This document shows, in pieces, positions 17,668 through 26,380 of a stretch of DNA of 64,000 nucleotides. Where the stretch lies: the NCBI RefSeq assembly GCF_018861295.1, contig NZ_JAHLDM010000009.1, positions 62,001 to 126,000 of the forward strand, read 5' to 3'. The notes below the pieces were generated by a model. The model was given only the letters and a program-made list of their open reading frames with translations, had not been told where the DNA came from and made no database searches. This DNA is from Clostridium_AD estertheticum_D (GTDB taxonomy: Bacteria > Bacillota > Clostridia > Clostridiales > Clostridiaceae). The position numbers and the translations under genes were made by a program. The stretch's first letter is position 1, and each line of letters starts with the position of its first letter.

Positions 17668-18668
17668 AAGTCATAGATTATATAAAAGAAAAAAAGGAAC
17701 TTTTTATTTTAGGTATCCTATTTGCTATATTTCCAGGAATGATAATGGGACTTTCAGAAGAGAGCGCATTTTTATCAACGAATGGTCTCTATTGTATTGT
17801 AGTAATGATATTTATTTTTGTTATATACATAATTGTGGATTATTTAAGGTTAAATAGATATTGCAAACGACTTTCGCAGTTGAGTGGTAATGATGGTTTA
17901 GATTTTATTGTTTCATTACCAAATCCAATATCCTATGAACAAAAATTGTATACGAAGCTGATGATACAGTTAAAAAGAAATGCTGAAAAGATGATGGAAG
18001 CATTTGAAGACAACAAGCTGGAAGATATTGAATTTATCGAAACCTGGGTTCATGAGATTAAGACGCCAATTGCTGCAACTAAATTGATCATTGAGAATAG
18101 CCTAGATAATCCAACAGAAAAGGTATTGTATATTATTTCAGATGAAATTATAAAAATTGAAGATATGGTCCAGAAAACAATTTGTTATAGTCAGTTGAAT
18201 GATTTTTCAAGGGATTGCCAGATTAGTAATGTGAATTTACAGAGGGTTGTAAATAAGTGCTTACAAAATGAATATTCGAATATCAATAATAAGTATCTTG
18301 AACTGGATATTAGAACTCTGGATTTTGAAGTGAATAGTGATGAAAAATGGCTTTATTTTATTATAAAACAGATTTTAGATAATGCAGTGAAATACTCTAA
18401 GGAAAAAGGAATTATTCAGATTTATGGAATAAACGATTTACACAACCAAAAATTGCTTATTGAAGATTCGGGTATTGGTATTCGAGAAGAAGATATTAGA
18501 CGTATTTTTCAAAAAGGATACACTGGGTTAAATGGACGAAAAAAAACAGTATCTACAGGAGTGGGTCTATATTTGAGTTATAAACTGGCAAGAAAGTTAG
18601 GACATGATATTCATGTTTCATCGGTTCTAAAACAAGGGACAAAGGTGGAACTTATATTACAAGAATAG
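17664..18668 (+). CDS. BceS-like intramembrane-sensing histidine kinase
   Basis: This 334-residue kinase has two N-terminal transmembrane helices (about 13-31 and 37-57) joined by only a few residues and no real extracellular sensor. This is the intramembrane-sensing layout of BceS, which receives its signal from BceAB. The acceptor His is in WVHEIKTPIAATKL, with N box ILDNAVKYS and glycine boxes DSGIGIR and GVGLYL. It is translationally coupled to the regulator. Confidence 0.92.
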   Translation: MKVIDYIKEKKELFILGILFAIFPGMIMGLSEESAFLSTNGLYCIVVMIFIFVIYIIVDYLRLNRYCKRLSQLSGNDGLDFIVSLPNPISYEQKLYTKLMIQLKRNAEKMMEAFEDNKLEDIEFIETWVHEIKTPIAATKLIIENSLDNPTEKVLYIISDEIIKIEDMVQKTICYSQLNDFSRDCQISNVNLQRVVNKCLQNEYSNINNKYLELDIRTLDFEVNSDEKWLYFIIKQILDNAVKYSKEKGIIQIYGINDLHNQKLLIEDSGIGIREEDIRRIFQKGYTGLNGRKKTVSTGVGLYLSYKLARKLGHDIHVSSVLKQGTKVELILQE

Positions 18669-18706
18669 CAGAAATGTGTATATATTGAAAAGTATATTTT
18701 AAATAT

Positions 18707-18814
18707 ATTTGGGTAGAAACTTCAATATAAGTAACACAGCGGAGAATGATTGAGAGAAGATCTGATAGGGATACATGGAAACTTGTGCATTAGAATGAAT
18801 ATATTGCAGGAATG
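18707..18814 (+). pseudogene. Relic of the P-loop kinase gene
   Basis: A 108-base stretch aligns without gaps to 2242-2349 inside the intact kinase gene, with about 15 differences. In the matching frame it has two stop codons (TAA after the segment for VETSI and TAG in place of the Trp codon of ANWNEYI). Neither end of the gene is present. Confidence 0.8.
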
Positions 18815-18910
18815 TATGTTGAAGATATGATTGAACTTAATCTTAAAAAGTGTTATGCTATCAATGATAAACTAAGTAGAATATCTCTACTAGATAAAAT
18901 TCAAGTATAA
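18812..18910 (+). other. Short ORF of 32 codons, possible relic or leader
   Basis: The ORF begins at ATG 18812 (second ATG at 18827) directly after the kinase relic and ends 27 bases before the hairpin preceding the ABC-F gene. Its product (ending KLSRISLLDKIQV) looks like the C-terminus of an unidentified protein. It has no clear ribosome binding site. A leader peptide for attenuation is possible but not supported by more than position. Confidence 0.3.
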
Positions 18911-18936
18911 AATTACAATTGAGAAGAAAATATATT

Positions 18937-18964
18937 AAAGAGCTTATTTTATAGGCTCTTTTTT
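18937..18964 (+). terminator. Hairpin with T-run just before ABC-F gene, possible attenuator
   Basis: AAAGAGC pairs with GCTCTTT and is followed by a T run, ending 22 bases before the ATG at 18987. Antibiotic-induced ABC-F genes are often controlled by such a terminator in the leader. It could also simply end upstream transcription. Confidence 0.55.
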
Positions 18965-18986
18965 AGTGATAAAGAGAGGTAATAAT

Positions 18987-20726
18987 ATGATAAAAGTTGA
19001 TAATTTGTCCTACTCGTTTCCGCAAAAGGATCTATATAAGAACATTTCATTTACATTAGAAGATGGTCAACATTGTGCTTTTATAGGAACAAATGGTTGC
19101 GGGAAAAGTACACTTATAGATATAATTATGGATCCAGAAAAATATATGTTCGATGGAAAGCTTGAGATAGACTCAGATTGTAGAATAGGCTATGTAAGTC
19201 AATTCTCACAACTTGGCGAAACAAAAGAAATTACAGTTTTCGAATATATTGGGGAAAAATTTATTAAACTGCAAAATGAAATAACATCTATTTGCAGTGA
19301 AATGGAAACATCTTCAGATATTGAACCTTTACTAGAAAAGTATCAACAAACTTTAGATGCATTTGGTGCAATTAATGGGGATGATTTCGAAAACAATATT
19401 AACAAAAACCTAAATCTTGCAAACTTAAGCAAGTATAAAGATCTAATGATATCTGAACTTAGTGGTGGAGAATTTAAGCTTATTCAAGTAATTAAGGAAA
19501 TGCTAAATAGTCCAGAATTAATGATTATGGATGAACCCGATGTGTTTTTAGACTTTGGAAACCTTAATTCGCTTAAAGATCTAATTAATTCACATAAAGG
19601 AACAATGTTAATTATTACGCACAACAGATATCTATTGAATCATTGTTTTAACAAAATTCTGCATCTTGAAAACATGGAGCTCCAAGAGTTTGATGGAAGC
19701 TATATTGAGTATAACTTCTCTTTACTCCAAACGAAAATTGAACTGCAAGAACTAGCTACTTCTGATGAGGAAGAATTTTGGAGAAACGAGATGTTGATAA
19801 AAAAACTAAGATATCTCGCAACTGAGCATACTGAAGCTGCTAGAGGAAAATCTCTAAATGCTAGAGTTAAAATCCAAGAAAGATTAGAAAAACGTAGAAT
19901 TAAAGCGCCATTTGTAGATATTAAAGAGCCAAGTATCAGCTTTGTTACAGATAATGAAATGGAAGAAACCATTGCTTTAAAAGTTAATGATTACACTGCT
20001 CGCTTTGATGATATACTTTTAGAAAATGTTAACTTTGAGATTAAATCTACTGATAAAGTAGCTCTTGTCGGATTAAATGGCACCGGTAAAACGACTTTAG
20101 TTCAAGAAATCTTTAAAAATAATAATGATTCTATTGAGATAAACCAGCAGGTTGAAGTGGCTTATTTATCTCAACTTCAAGGCAAAACATTAAATGAGTC
20201 TAATACTATACTTGAAGAGTTTTTCGATGCTGGGTTTAAAACTTATGAAGAGATTAAGTCATATATTTCTGGTTATGGTTTTGAGGAAGAAATCATTAAT
20301 CAAAAGATAGAGTCTTTATCTGGTGGAGAAAAAAACATGCTTCAACTGGCTAAAATTTCTGCTAGTAATGCAAATATGTTGATTCTTGATGAACCGACAA
20401 GTCATTTAGACACCTATTCACAAATAGCACTAGAAAAAGCCATAGAAGACTATAAAGGTGCGATTTTAATGATTTCTCATGATTTTTATACTATAGTAAA
20501 TTGTATGGATTTTGTTTTAATCATTGAAGATAAGACAATTAGAAAAATGAGTATGCGAAAGTTTAGAAAGATGATTTATGCTAGTTATTTTGACAAGGAC
20601 TATTTAGAAATTGAACAAAAGAAAAAATTAGTTGAAACAAAAATAGCATTAGCTTTAAAAGGGACTGATATTGAGCTTGCAAAAGTTTTATCTGATGAGT
20701 TAGAAGGGCTGATTAAGTTACTCTAA
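18987..20726 (+). CDS. ABC-F family ribosomal protection-type protein
   Basis: This 579-residue soluble protein has two ABC domains and no membrane segment. The first domain has Walker A GTNGCGKST and signature LSGGEFKL; the second has GLNGTGKTT and LSGGEKNM. Both Walker B motifs are present (LMIMDEPDVFLD and MLILDEPTSHLD), with catalytic Glu. The linker between domains (about 225-310) is charged and helical, as needed to reach into the ribosome. The C-terminal tail is coiled. Such proteins displace macrolides, lincosamides, streptogramins or pleuromutilins, but some are housekeeping translation factors. ATG 18987 follows GAGAGGT; an in-frame GTG at 18966 lies upstream of it. The leader hairpin supports drug-inducible expression. 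Confidence 0.85.
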   Translation: MIKVDNLSYSFPQKDLYKNISFTLEDGQHCAFIGTNGCGKSTLIDIIMDPEKYMFDGKLEIDSDCRIGYVSQFSQLGETKEITVFEYIGEKFIKLQNEITSICSEMETSSDIEPLLEKYQQTLDAFGAINGDDFENNINKNLNLANLSKYKDLMISELSGGEFKLIQVIKEMLNSPELMIMDEPDVFLDFGNLNSLKDLINSHKGTMLIITHNRYLLNHCFNKILHLENMELQEFDGSYIEYNFSLLQTKIELQELATSDEEEFWRNEMLIKKLRYLATEHTEAARGKSLNARVKIQERLEKRRIKAPFVDIKEPSISFVTDNEMEETIALKVNDYTARFDDILLENVNFEIKSTDKVALVGLNGTGKTTLVQEIFKNNNDSIEINQQVEVAYLSQLQGKTLNESNTILEEFFDAGFKTYEEIKSYISGYGFEEEIINQKIESLSGGEKNMLQLAKISASNANMLILDEPTSHLDTYSQIALEKAIEDYKGAILMISHDFYTIVNCMDFVLIIEDKTIRKMSMRKFRKMIYASYFDKDYLEIEQKKKLVETKIALALKGTDIELAKVLSDELEGLIKLL

Positions 20727-20797
20727 ATTTAGTGAGTAGTTAAGAGTACTAGTTTATGGATAGAGAAGATAATGGGAGTGATTGTCGGATAAAAGTA

Positions 20798-20826
20798 TTG
20801 ACATAATCATATTTAGTGATTAAAAT
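20798..20826 (+). promoter_or_regulatory. Sigma-A promoter of the SAM riboswitch transcript
   Basis: A perfect -35 box TTGACA (20798-20803), 17-base spacer and -10 TAAAAT (20821-20826) lie about 37 bases before the riboswitch. Confidence 0.8.
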
Positions 20827-20862
20827 TTAGATAAGTTAATTTAATATTGATAACAATCTTGT

Positions 20863-20976
20863 TCTTATCAAGAGAGGTGGAGGGACTGGCCCTATGAAAC
20901 CCAACAACCGGCATTCTTATTCGAATGTAACGGTGTTAATTCCTGCAGAAATGAAATATATTTCTGGAAGATAAGA
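20863..20976 (+). ncRNA. SAM-I (S-box) riboswitch
   Basis: The element has the P1 arms TCTTATC (20863) and GATAAGA (20970), the kink-turn side AGAGAGGTGGAGGGACTGG, the core CCCTATGAAACCC and CAACAACCGG, and the junction GTTAATTCCTGCAG. These are the conserved S-box blocks in the right order. S-adenosylmethionine binding would stabilise P1 and favour the terminator that follows, shutting off the downstream trans-sulfuration gene. Confidence 0.95.
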
Positions 20977-21017
20977 AAAGACGCAGATTTTATTTGTGCG
21001 CTGCTTTTCTTTTGAAA
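20974..21017 (+). terminator. Riboswitch expression-platform terminator
   Basis: The strand GAAAAGACGCA pairs imperfectly with TGCG..CTTTTC (to about 21012) and is followed by TTTTG. It shares bases with the 3' strand of P1, as expected for a transcriptional OFF switch. Confidence 0.7.
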
Positions 21018-21060
21018 AGTGGCTTTTGTTTTTTATGGAAAATAACAGGGGGTGGCGGTT

Positions 21061-22218
21061 TTGAAAACAGACTGTAATAACTTGGAGACAATAATTGTTC
21101 ACGGAAGTGGTGAATGGGAAGATCAAACAGGTTGTATAAGTGTTCCAATATATCAAAGTGCAACTTTTAAACATAAGGGATTAAACCAAAGTACTGGTTA
21201 TGATTATTCAAGGCTTCAAAATCCTACGCGAGAAGAACTTGAAAAAACTATAGCGAAACTTGAAGGTGGAAAGGAAGGTTTAGCATTCTCAACTGGGATG
21301 GCAGCAATAGACTGTGTTGCAAGGCTATTAAAACCAGGAGAACATATAATAATATCAGATGATTTGTATGGTGGAACTTATAGGCTTTTCGAAGATGTAT
21401 ATAAAGCTTATGGTATTGAATCAACATATGTAGATACAACAGACCTAGAAAAAATCACAATGGAATTAAAGGATAATACAAAAGCTATTTACATGGAAAC
21501 GCCTTCCAATCCAATGATGAAAGTCAGTGATATAGGGAAAATATCAGCTTTAGCAAAAGAAAAAGGTTTGATTACAATAGTAGATAATACTTTTCTTACA
21601 CCTTATTTTCAAAGACCAATGGATTTTGGTGCAGATATAGTAGTTCATAGTGGAACAAAATTTTTAGGTGGACACAACGATACTCTGGCAGGCCTTTTGG
21701 TAGCTAGTAGAGATGATTTAATTGAAAAATTAAGGTTTACTCAAGTTTCCATTGGAGCTACTCTTTCACCTTTTGATAGTTGGCTCATACTCAGAGGTAT
21801 AAAAACTCTTGCAATAAGGCTTGAAAAACAGCAAGAAAATGCAAAACACATAGCTTTGTGGCTTAAAAACTGCGATGCTGTTGAAAAAGTATATTATCCG
21901 GGATTTAAGGAGCATGAAGGTTATGAAGTTTCATTAAAGCAGACAAGTGGATTTGGATCAATAATTTCATTTACGGTTAAGGAAAAGAAAGATATAGGCA
22001 AAGTACTTGAAAAAGTTGAAATTGTAACTTTTGCTGAAAGTCTTGGTGGAGTAGAGAGTCTTATAACTTATCCATATCTTCAAACACATGCGTCTATTCC
22101 TGAAGAAATAAGAAATAGAATGGGTGTTACTGATAAGCTTTTAAGGCTTTCAGTAGGCATAGAAAATGTAAATGATATTATAAATGATCTCAGCAAAAGC
22201 TTAAATTATTTCTCTTAG
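21061..22218 (+). CDS. PLP-dependent trans-sulfuration enzyme (cystathionine synthase/lyase family)
   Basis: This 385-residue enzyme of the Cys/Met-metabolism PLP family contains YDYSRLQNPTR, FSTGMAAID, the strand VDNTFLTPYFQRP and the PLP lysine in HSGTKFLGGHND. It probably makes or cleaves cystathionine, or acts on O-acylhomoserine. The family cannot be split into MetB, MetC or methionine gamma-lyase by eye. The SAM riboswitch upstream argues for methionine biosynthesis. TTG 21061 is preferred because the purine-rich AGGGGGTGG lies just upstream; a GTG three codons earlier is inside that site. Confidence 0.9.
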   Translation: MKTDCNNLETIIVHGSGEWEDQTGCISVPIYQSATFKHKGLNQSTGYDYSRLQNPTREELEKTIAKLEGGKEGLAFSTGMAAIDCVARLLKPGEHIIISDDLYGGTYRLFEDVYKAYGIESTYVDTTDLEKITMELKDNTKAIYMETPSNPMMKVSDIGKISALAKEKGLITIVDNTFLTPYFQRPMDFGADIVVHSGTKFLGGHNDTLAGLLVASRDDLIEKLRFTQVSIGATLSPFDSWLILRGIKTLAIRLEKQQENAKHIALWLKNCDAVEKVYYPGFKEHEGYEVSLKQTSGFGSIISFTVKEKKDIGKVLEKVEIVTFAESLGGVESLITYPYLQTHASIPEEIRNRMGVTDKLLRLSVGIENVNDIINDLSKSLNYFS

Positions 22219-22459
22219 GCGATTTCATTATCTCTTCTAGATAGGATCATTGATATACTCTAAAATTAGAGTTATAGTTATAGTGTTAATATTGTGATAA
22301 AGAACTATAAACCATATTAGCAATCTTTATACCTTAAAGTTAATTAAGGTAGGGAGGCTTTTTCTTATATTATATCCAACATAAGCCATTATGCTAGTTG
22401 TTTATCATGTCAATTTGAATGCTTTAGAAAACATGGTGTTATATATTAGGAGGGATTTT

Positions 22460-23980
22460 ATGTACAAGCAAGCGGAAAATAAAATAGGAACGATTACAAA
22501 AATAATTGAAACAGAGGTTGTAGTATGTGGAGGTGGTACTGCTGGTATTATTACAGCACTAACAGCTGCAGAAAATGGTGCTAAAGTTATTTTGCTTGAA
22601 AAGGGAAATAATTGTTATCCACCACGTACTTTTATTGGAGCAATAGGTTCGAAAGTACAGAAGGAAAATGGAGTAGAAATAGATAGAAATGAAATTGTAA
22701 ATGAATTATGTCGTCATGCCTGTTATAGGGTAGATCAAAGACTAATTAATCTTTGGGCAGATGAAAGTGGAGAGATGCTAGATTGGTTGGGAAGCATAAT
22801 GATAGATAATGGTATGAAAGTTACTCTTGAAACTGATATCAATAAGAATATGGATATAAAAGAGTGGTCAACCTGTCATTGTTTTTATAATGATAATACG
22901 GAAAATAAAAAAAGGCCTGTAAAAATACTTGAAGAAAGGATGAAAGCACACGGGGTTAATATAATGACAAGAACTCCAATGATTCAGTTGATAAGGGATG
23001 ATGATAAAGTATTGGGTGTTATTGCTAAAAATTCAGATGGAGAATATATTCAAATAAATGCAAGTAAGGGAGTTGTTCTTGCAACAGGTGGCTATTCTAA
23101 TAATATGGAAATGTTAAAGGAATTAAATCCAATTGCTGCATTTAATATAAGTTCACTTCCATTAACACCAGGTGTAACAGGTGATGGAATTAAAGCTGCT
23201 AAAAAAATAGGAGCTGAAATGGATCTTATTTCGACGGCAATGATTTTTGATCGTGGAGCAGTTAAGCCGGGAAAAGTAGCGGGAGAACCATTTGAAGATA
23301 AATTGTTTTGGTTAGGCAGTCAGCCATTCCTTAAGGTAAATAAACTAGGTGAGCGTTATACAAATGAATCAGTTCCATATGATTTTTGTATACATGCGGC
23401 TAGTATGCAGCCAGGTAAAGTGTGGTGTTCTATATTTGATTCAAATTGGATGGAAGATGTACTGAAATTTCACACAATTGGTTGTTCACGAGTTGTACTT
23501 CCAGAAGATATTGAAAAATATCCATGCAATTTTAATGTGAAAATTATAGAAGGAATGAATGAACAATTATTAAAAGCTGGTTATATGCAACAGGCGAATA
23601 CAATTGAAGAACTTGCTGAAAAATTAATGCTTCCTCCCAAAACATTAGAAGCAAATATATACCATTATAATGAATTATGTGAAAAAGGTGAAGATGAGGA
23701 TTTCGGAAAGACATCTTTTCGTATGAGACCTATTGTTAAGGCCCCATTTTATGGCATAACAGTAGGTGGAAATTTATTATGTACATTAGATGGTTTGAGA
23801 ATTAATACAGATATGCAAGTATTAGATACAAATATGGAGCCAATTAAAGGGCTATTTGCAGTTGGAAACGATAGTGGTGGCTTCTTTGCATATTCGTATC
23901 CAGAACTAGCTCCTGGAGTTGCAGCAGGAAGATCTATGACATTTGGTCGCCATGTAGGTAAATATCTAGCAGATTTATAG
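22460..23980 (+). CDS. FAD-dependent oxidoreductase (fumarate reductase/KstD-like)
   Basis: This 506-residue flavoprotein has an N-terminal FAD dinucleotide fold (VVCGGGTAGIITAL, about residues 18-31, closing Glu in LLEKG) and a second FAD contact near the C-terminus (GLFAVGNDSGGFFAYSY...APG). It belongs to the FAD_binding_2 family, which includes fumarate and urocanate reductases and ketosteroid dehydrogenases. No heme or FMN domain and no signal peptide is present, so it is probably cytosolic. The substrate is unknown. ATG 22460 has AGGAGGG upstream; a longer in-frame ATG at 22391 lacks one. It stands alone. Confidence 0.82.
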   Translation: MYKQAENKIGTITKIIETEVVVCGGGTAGIITALTAAENGAKVILLEKGNNCYPPRTFIGAIGSKVQKENGVEIDRNEIVNELCRHACYRVDQRLINLWADESGEMLDWLGSIMIDNGMKVTLETDINKNMDIKEWSTCHCFYNDNTENKKRPVKILEERMKAHGVNIMTRTPMIQLIRDDDKVLGVIAKNSDGEYIQINASKGVVLATGGYSNNMEMLKELNPIAAFNISSLPLTPGVTGDGIKAAKKIGAEMDLISTAMIFDRGAVKPGKVAGEPFEDKLFWLGSQPFLKVNKLGERYTNESVPYDFCIHAASMQPGKVWCSIFDSNWMEDVLKFHTIGCSRVVLPEDIEKYPCNFNVKIIEGMNEQLLKAGYMQQANTIEELAEKLMLPPKTLEANIYHYNELCEKGEDEDFGKTSFRMRPIVKAPFYGITVGGNLLCTLDGLRINTDMQVLDTNMEPIKGLFAVGNDSGGFFAYSYPELAPGVAAGRSMTFGRHVGKYLADL

Positions 23981-24012
23981 TTATATTTATTGAAATTTTT
24001 TAAAGAAGGGGT

Positions 24013-24058
24013 CTCGTCAACATTTCTCTGAATCACAGCAACAAGAAATATTGACGAG
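24013..24058. terminator. Long hairpin between convergent genes
   Basis: CTCGTCAACATTTCT pairs with AGAAATATTGACGAG with one mismatch. It lies between the flavoprotein and the reverse-strand HAD pseudogene. The T-tract is weak on both strands, so termination is inferred from stem strength and position. Confidence 0.5.
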
Positions 24059-24160
24059 TTATCCTATTATATATTAAGCTTTCTTAAATTATATTTCTCA
24101 AACGGTACAGTGATATCAAAAGAATATTCATCAGAAAACCAATAAATGTATAAATGATTA

Positions 24161-24835
24161 TTAACTTAATTTAATATAATCAACTTCTTTAAAGCTATTT
24201 ATCACTAAATCTGCCATGGAAATGTCTTGACTTCCTGCAGCACCGCTATTAATTCCGATACATTTCATACCTGCTTTTTTAGCAGCACGAACCCCATTAT
24301 GAGAATCCTCAATAACTATACAATTTTCAGGGCTTACCCCAAGCTTCTCTGAAGCAAAAATAAATATATCTGGTTCAGGTTTACTTCTCTGTACATAGTC
24401 ACCGGTAACAAAAACTTCAAAGTATTCTTCTATTTGAAATTTCGTTGCAATAGCCATAATCACATTTAGTGGAGATGATGATGCAACGGCTAGCTTTATT
24501 CCATTCTCATGAAAGTCTTTAATTAGCTCCTTCACCCCATCAATAAGAGTTATTTCGCATTCATCTGAATTAAGGTATTTAAAATATTTACTTCGATCAT
24601 ATTCAATTAACTCATCAAGTGTTTGATTAAGCTTATATTTATTTTTTAGAGCTTCCCACATATAATGAGAAGTTGCTCCTACGAAAGAGTGATGCTCATC
24701 GTCTGTAACCTATATGCCTAATTTTTTATAAGTCTCATTTTCCAGCTTCATATGTGCTGGTTCACTATCAATAATTACTCCATCCATATCAAATATAACG
24801 GCGTTTAGTATAAAATCACCCTGAATTTTATCCAA
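24161..24835 (-). pseudogene. HAD-superfamily hydrolase broken by an in-frame TAG
   Basis: Read as one frame from TTG 24835 this is a beta-phosphoglucomutase-like phosphatase of about 224 residues. Motif I (VIFDMDGVIIDSE), motif II (LAVASSS), the motif III Lys (RSKPEPDIF) and motif IV (CIVIEDSHNG) are all present. A TAG codon at 24710-24712 falls between LGI and VTDDEHHSF, in the cap domain. Translation restarting at ATG 24661 would give 166 residues without the nucleophile Asp. The rest of the gene is intact, so the mutation is recent, or is a sequencing error or read-through. A decayed copy of its 5' end is at 33135-33225. Confidence 0.8.
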
Positions 24836-24952
24836 GCTTATCATCTCCCTATAACTATAGCGTTTGAAATAATATATATTCTATCCAATTTAAACGTATC
24901 CTACTCAAGTACAAGGATAAATACATTATTCAATGTTAAGGGAGGAATAATA

Positions 24953-25438
24953 ATGGCTAAGTTCAGACAGATTTATACTGGGTTTGCCGTAGTTGCTGAC
25001 GAAGTTAGAAAATTAGCTGAGGCGTCAGAGGCTACAGTTAAAAAGATTCAGGAGGTAACTGAAAAAGTTGAAAATGCATTCAAAAATCTTACCAGCAACG
25101 CTCAGGATATATTAAGCTTTATTGATACTAAGGTTAAACCTGATTATGATCTATTTGTAGATACAAGTAAGCAATACGGCTCGGATGCCGTAAAAACCAA
25201 TATGATATCTGCGGATATTGGAGCTTCAATGAATATAGTAAATGAAACTATATCAGAGATTAGAAATGCAATTGAAAATATATCGGCTACAGCTGAGGAA
25301 TCGGTTGCTAGCTCCGAGGAAATATCAGCAACTGTTAATGAATCTGTTATGGCAGTCCAAAAAATATCAAAATCTTCTCAAAATCAAGCCATATTAGCAG
25401 ATAAGCTAAATAATATAGTTCAAAAATTTAGGTTATGA
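24953..25438 (+). pseudogene. Truncated methyl-accepting chemotaxis protein
   Basis: The product (161 residues) matches the C-terminal third of a receptor signalling domain from GFAVVADEVRKLAEAS to the end, including the TKVKPDYDLFV segment common in clostridial receptors and the ATAEESVASSEEIS methylation helix. The sensor, membrane helices, HAMP domain and the receptor tip that binds CheA/CheW are absent. The first ten residues (MAKFRQIYT) do not belong to the family. A strong AAGGGAGG site precedes ATG, so the fragment may be translated, but it cannot act as a receptor. Confidence 0.65.
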
Positions 25439-25505
25439 AATAAATATTACAAACCTGTCCAGAAGTAAGTGTTATTGGGTATCTTAATAACTATAAGATT
25501 GACTA

Positions 25506-25546
25506 ACATAAAAGGCTGTACTCATTAGGAGTACAGCCTTTTATGT
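25506..25546 (+). terminator. Rho-independent terminator
   Basis: ACATAAAAGGCTGTACT pairs perfectly with AGTACAGCCTTTTATGT around a short loop. It works in both orientations and follows the receptor fragment. Confidence 0.85.
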
Positions 25547-26102
25547 ATTAGGGTTGTTCAAGAATTAAAGTCATATCAAAGGGGGCACCTTTAATATAAT
25601 GATTATATCAATTCAATGTTAATATTTCATACCAAAACAAATAACAAATTGTAAACATTTTGTATTTAAATAAACACTAAGGGTTCATATATATAAGAGG
25701 CGCCTTTATATATACATTACAACAAATTTTTATCCTGTAACAGCTGGGGCTTTGGGAACAACTCAAGTTGCCTCAAGTATTTAACTTGAATTTAGAAAAA
25801 AGTTCCAACAGCTTAAATCACCGTATTTTGTTAATTCATTATATTTAGATATAACAGAGCGTAGATGAACTGACGTGTCTTATATTAATATTGTTAGCTC
25901 TTACAGTCATTCTTCTTACAAAATTACCTTTACTAGCTGTTTTGGTGTATCATTTTTAATTGTATAATTTGAAGTATGACTCACTTTAATTTAAATAATA
26001 TACATATTTGATTTATTTTTCTAAGCTTGTATTTCATAGCAGTTATACTTGTATTAGGCTTTTTACAAAATGAATAAGCTCGTATTCTTATAAAAAAATA
26101 TA

Positions 26103-26131
26103 TTACAATAATGGTACAAACATGTTATAAT
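26103..26131 (+). promoter_or_regulatory. Probable promoter of the GH31 gene
   Basis: The -35-like TTACAA (26103-26108), a 17-base spacer and a perfect TATAAT (26126-26131) are found. Confidence 0.55.
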
Positions 26132-26148
26132 GTAATTAATTTCAAATG

Positions 26149-26162
26149 AGATAACGTTTGCA
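26149..26162 (+). promoter_or_regulatory. cre-like site
   Basis: AGATAACGTTTGCA fits the catabolite-repression consensus at 12 of 14 positions by my count. It lies about 20 bases after the -10 box, where CcpA would block transcription. A carbohydrate-degrading target gene makes this plausible. Confidence 0.35.
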
Positions 26163-26380
26163 CAGATATGTGTTAATGTTAAAGAAAGTGTGATTTATTC
26201 TTATTGTAAAAGATTTAAAAAATATATCTGGGGGGGACTTCTAATGAAATGAAATGAGATTAAAACTATTACCTAAAAAATAGTATCACTAATGCTTTGT
26301 TAATATATTATTTGTTAGTACAAAATTACAAGGATTATTAACAATGAAAACTTTTAAAGGGAAAGGATGGTAAAAATAAG

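Larger units (their letters stand above)
25547..26380. other. Long non-coding stretch upstream of glycoside hydrolase
   Basis: No gene is supported here. A short open piece near 25730-25790 (TTQVASS) has stops soon after and may be a relic. A run of seven G lies at 26230. The promoter and cre-like site at 26103-26162 leave a leader of about 245 bases before the hydrolase, longer than usual and of unknown role. Confidence 0.4.

Noticed and set aside
20917..21174. Reverse-strand ORF across the SAM riboswitch
   Set aside because: It is antisense to a well-defined S-box element and to the enzyme start, with no ribosome binding site and no recognisable protein.
22328..22349. Inverted repeat ACCTTAA/TTAAGGT as a terminator of the trans-sulfuration gene
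   Set aside because: A GGGAGGC stretch separates the stem from the T run, so the normal terminator form is not met.
25547..26100. Possible second copy of the 44.9 kb small ORF (shared TTQVAS/NTQVAS)
   Set aside because: The match is only about seven residues, stops follow at once, and the flanks do not align.
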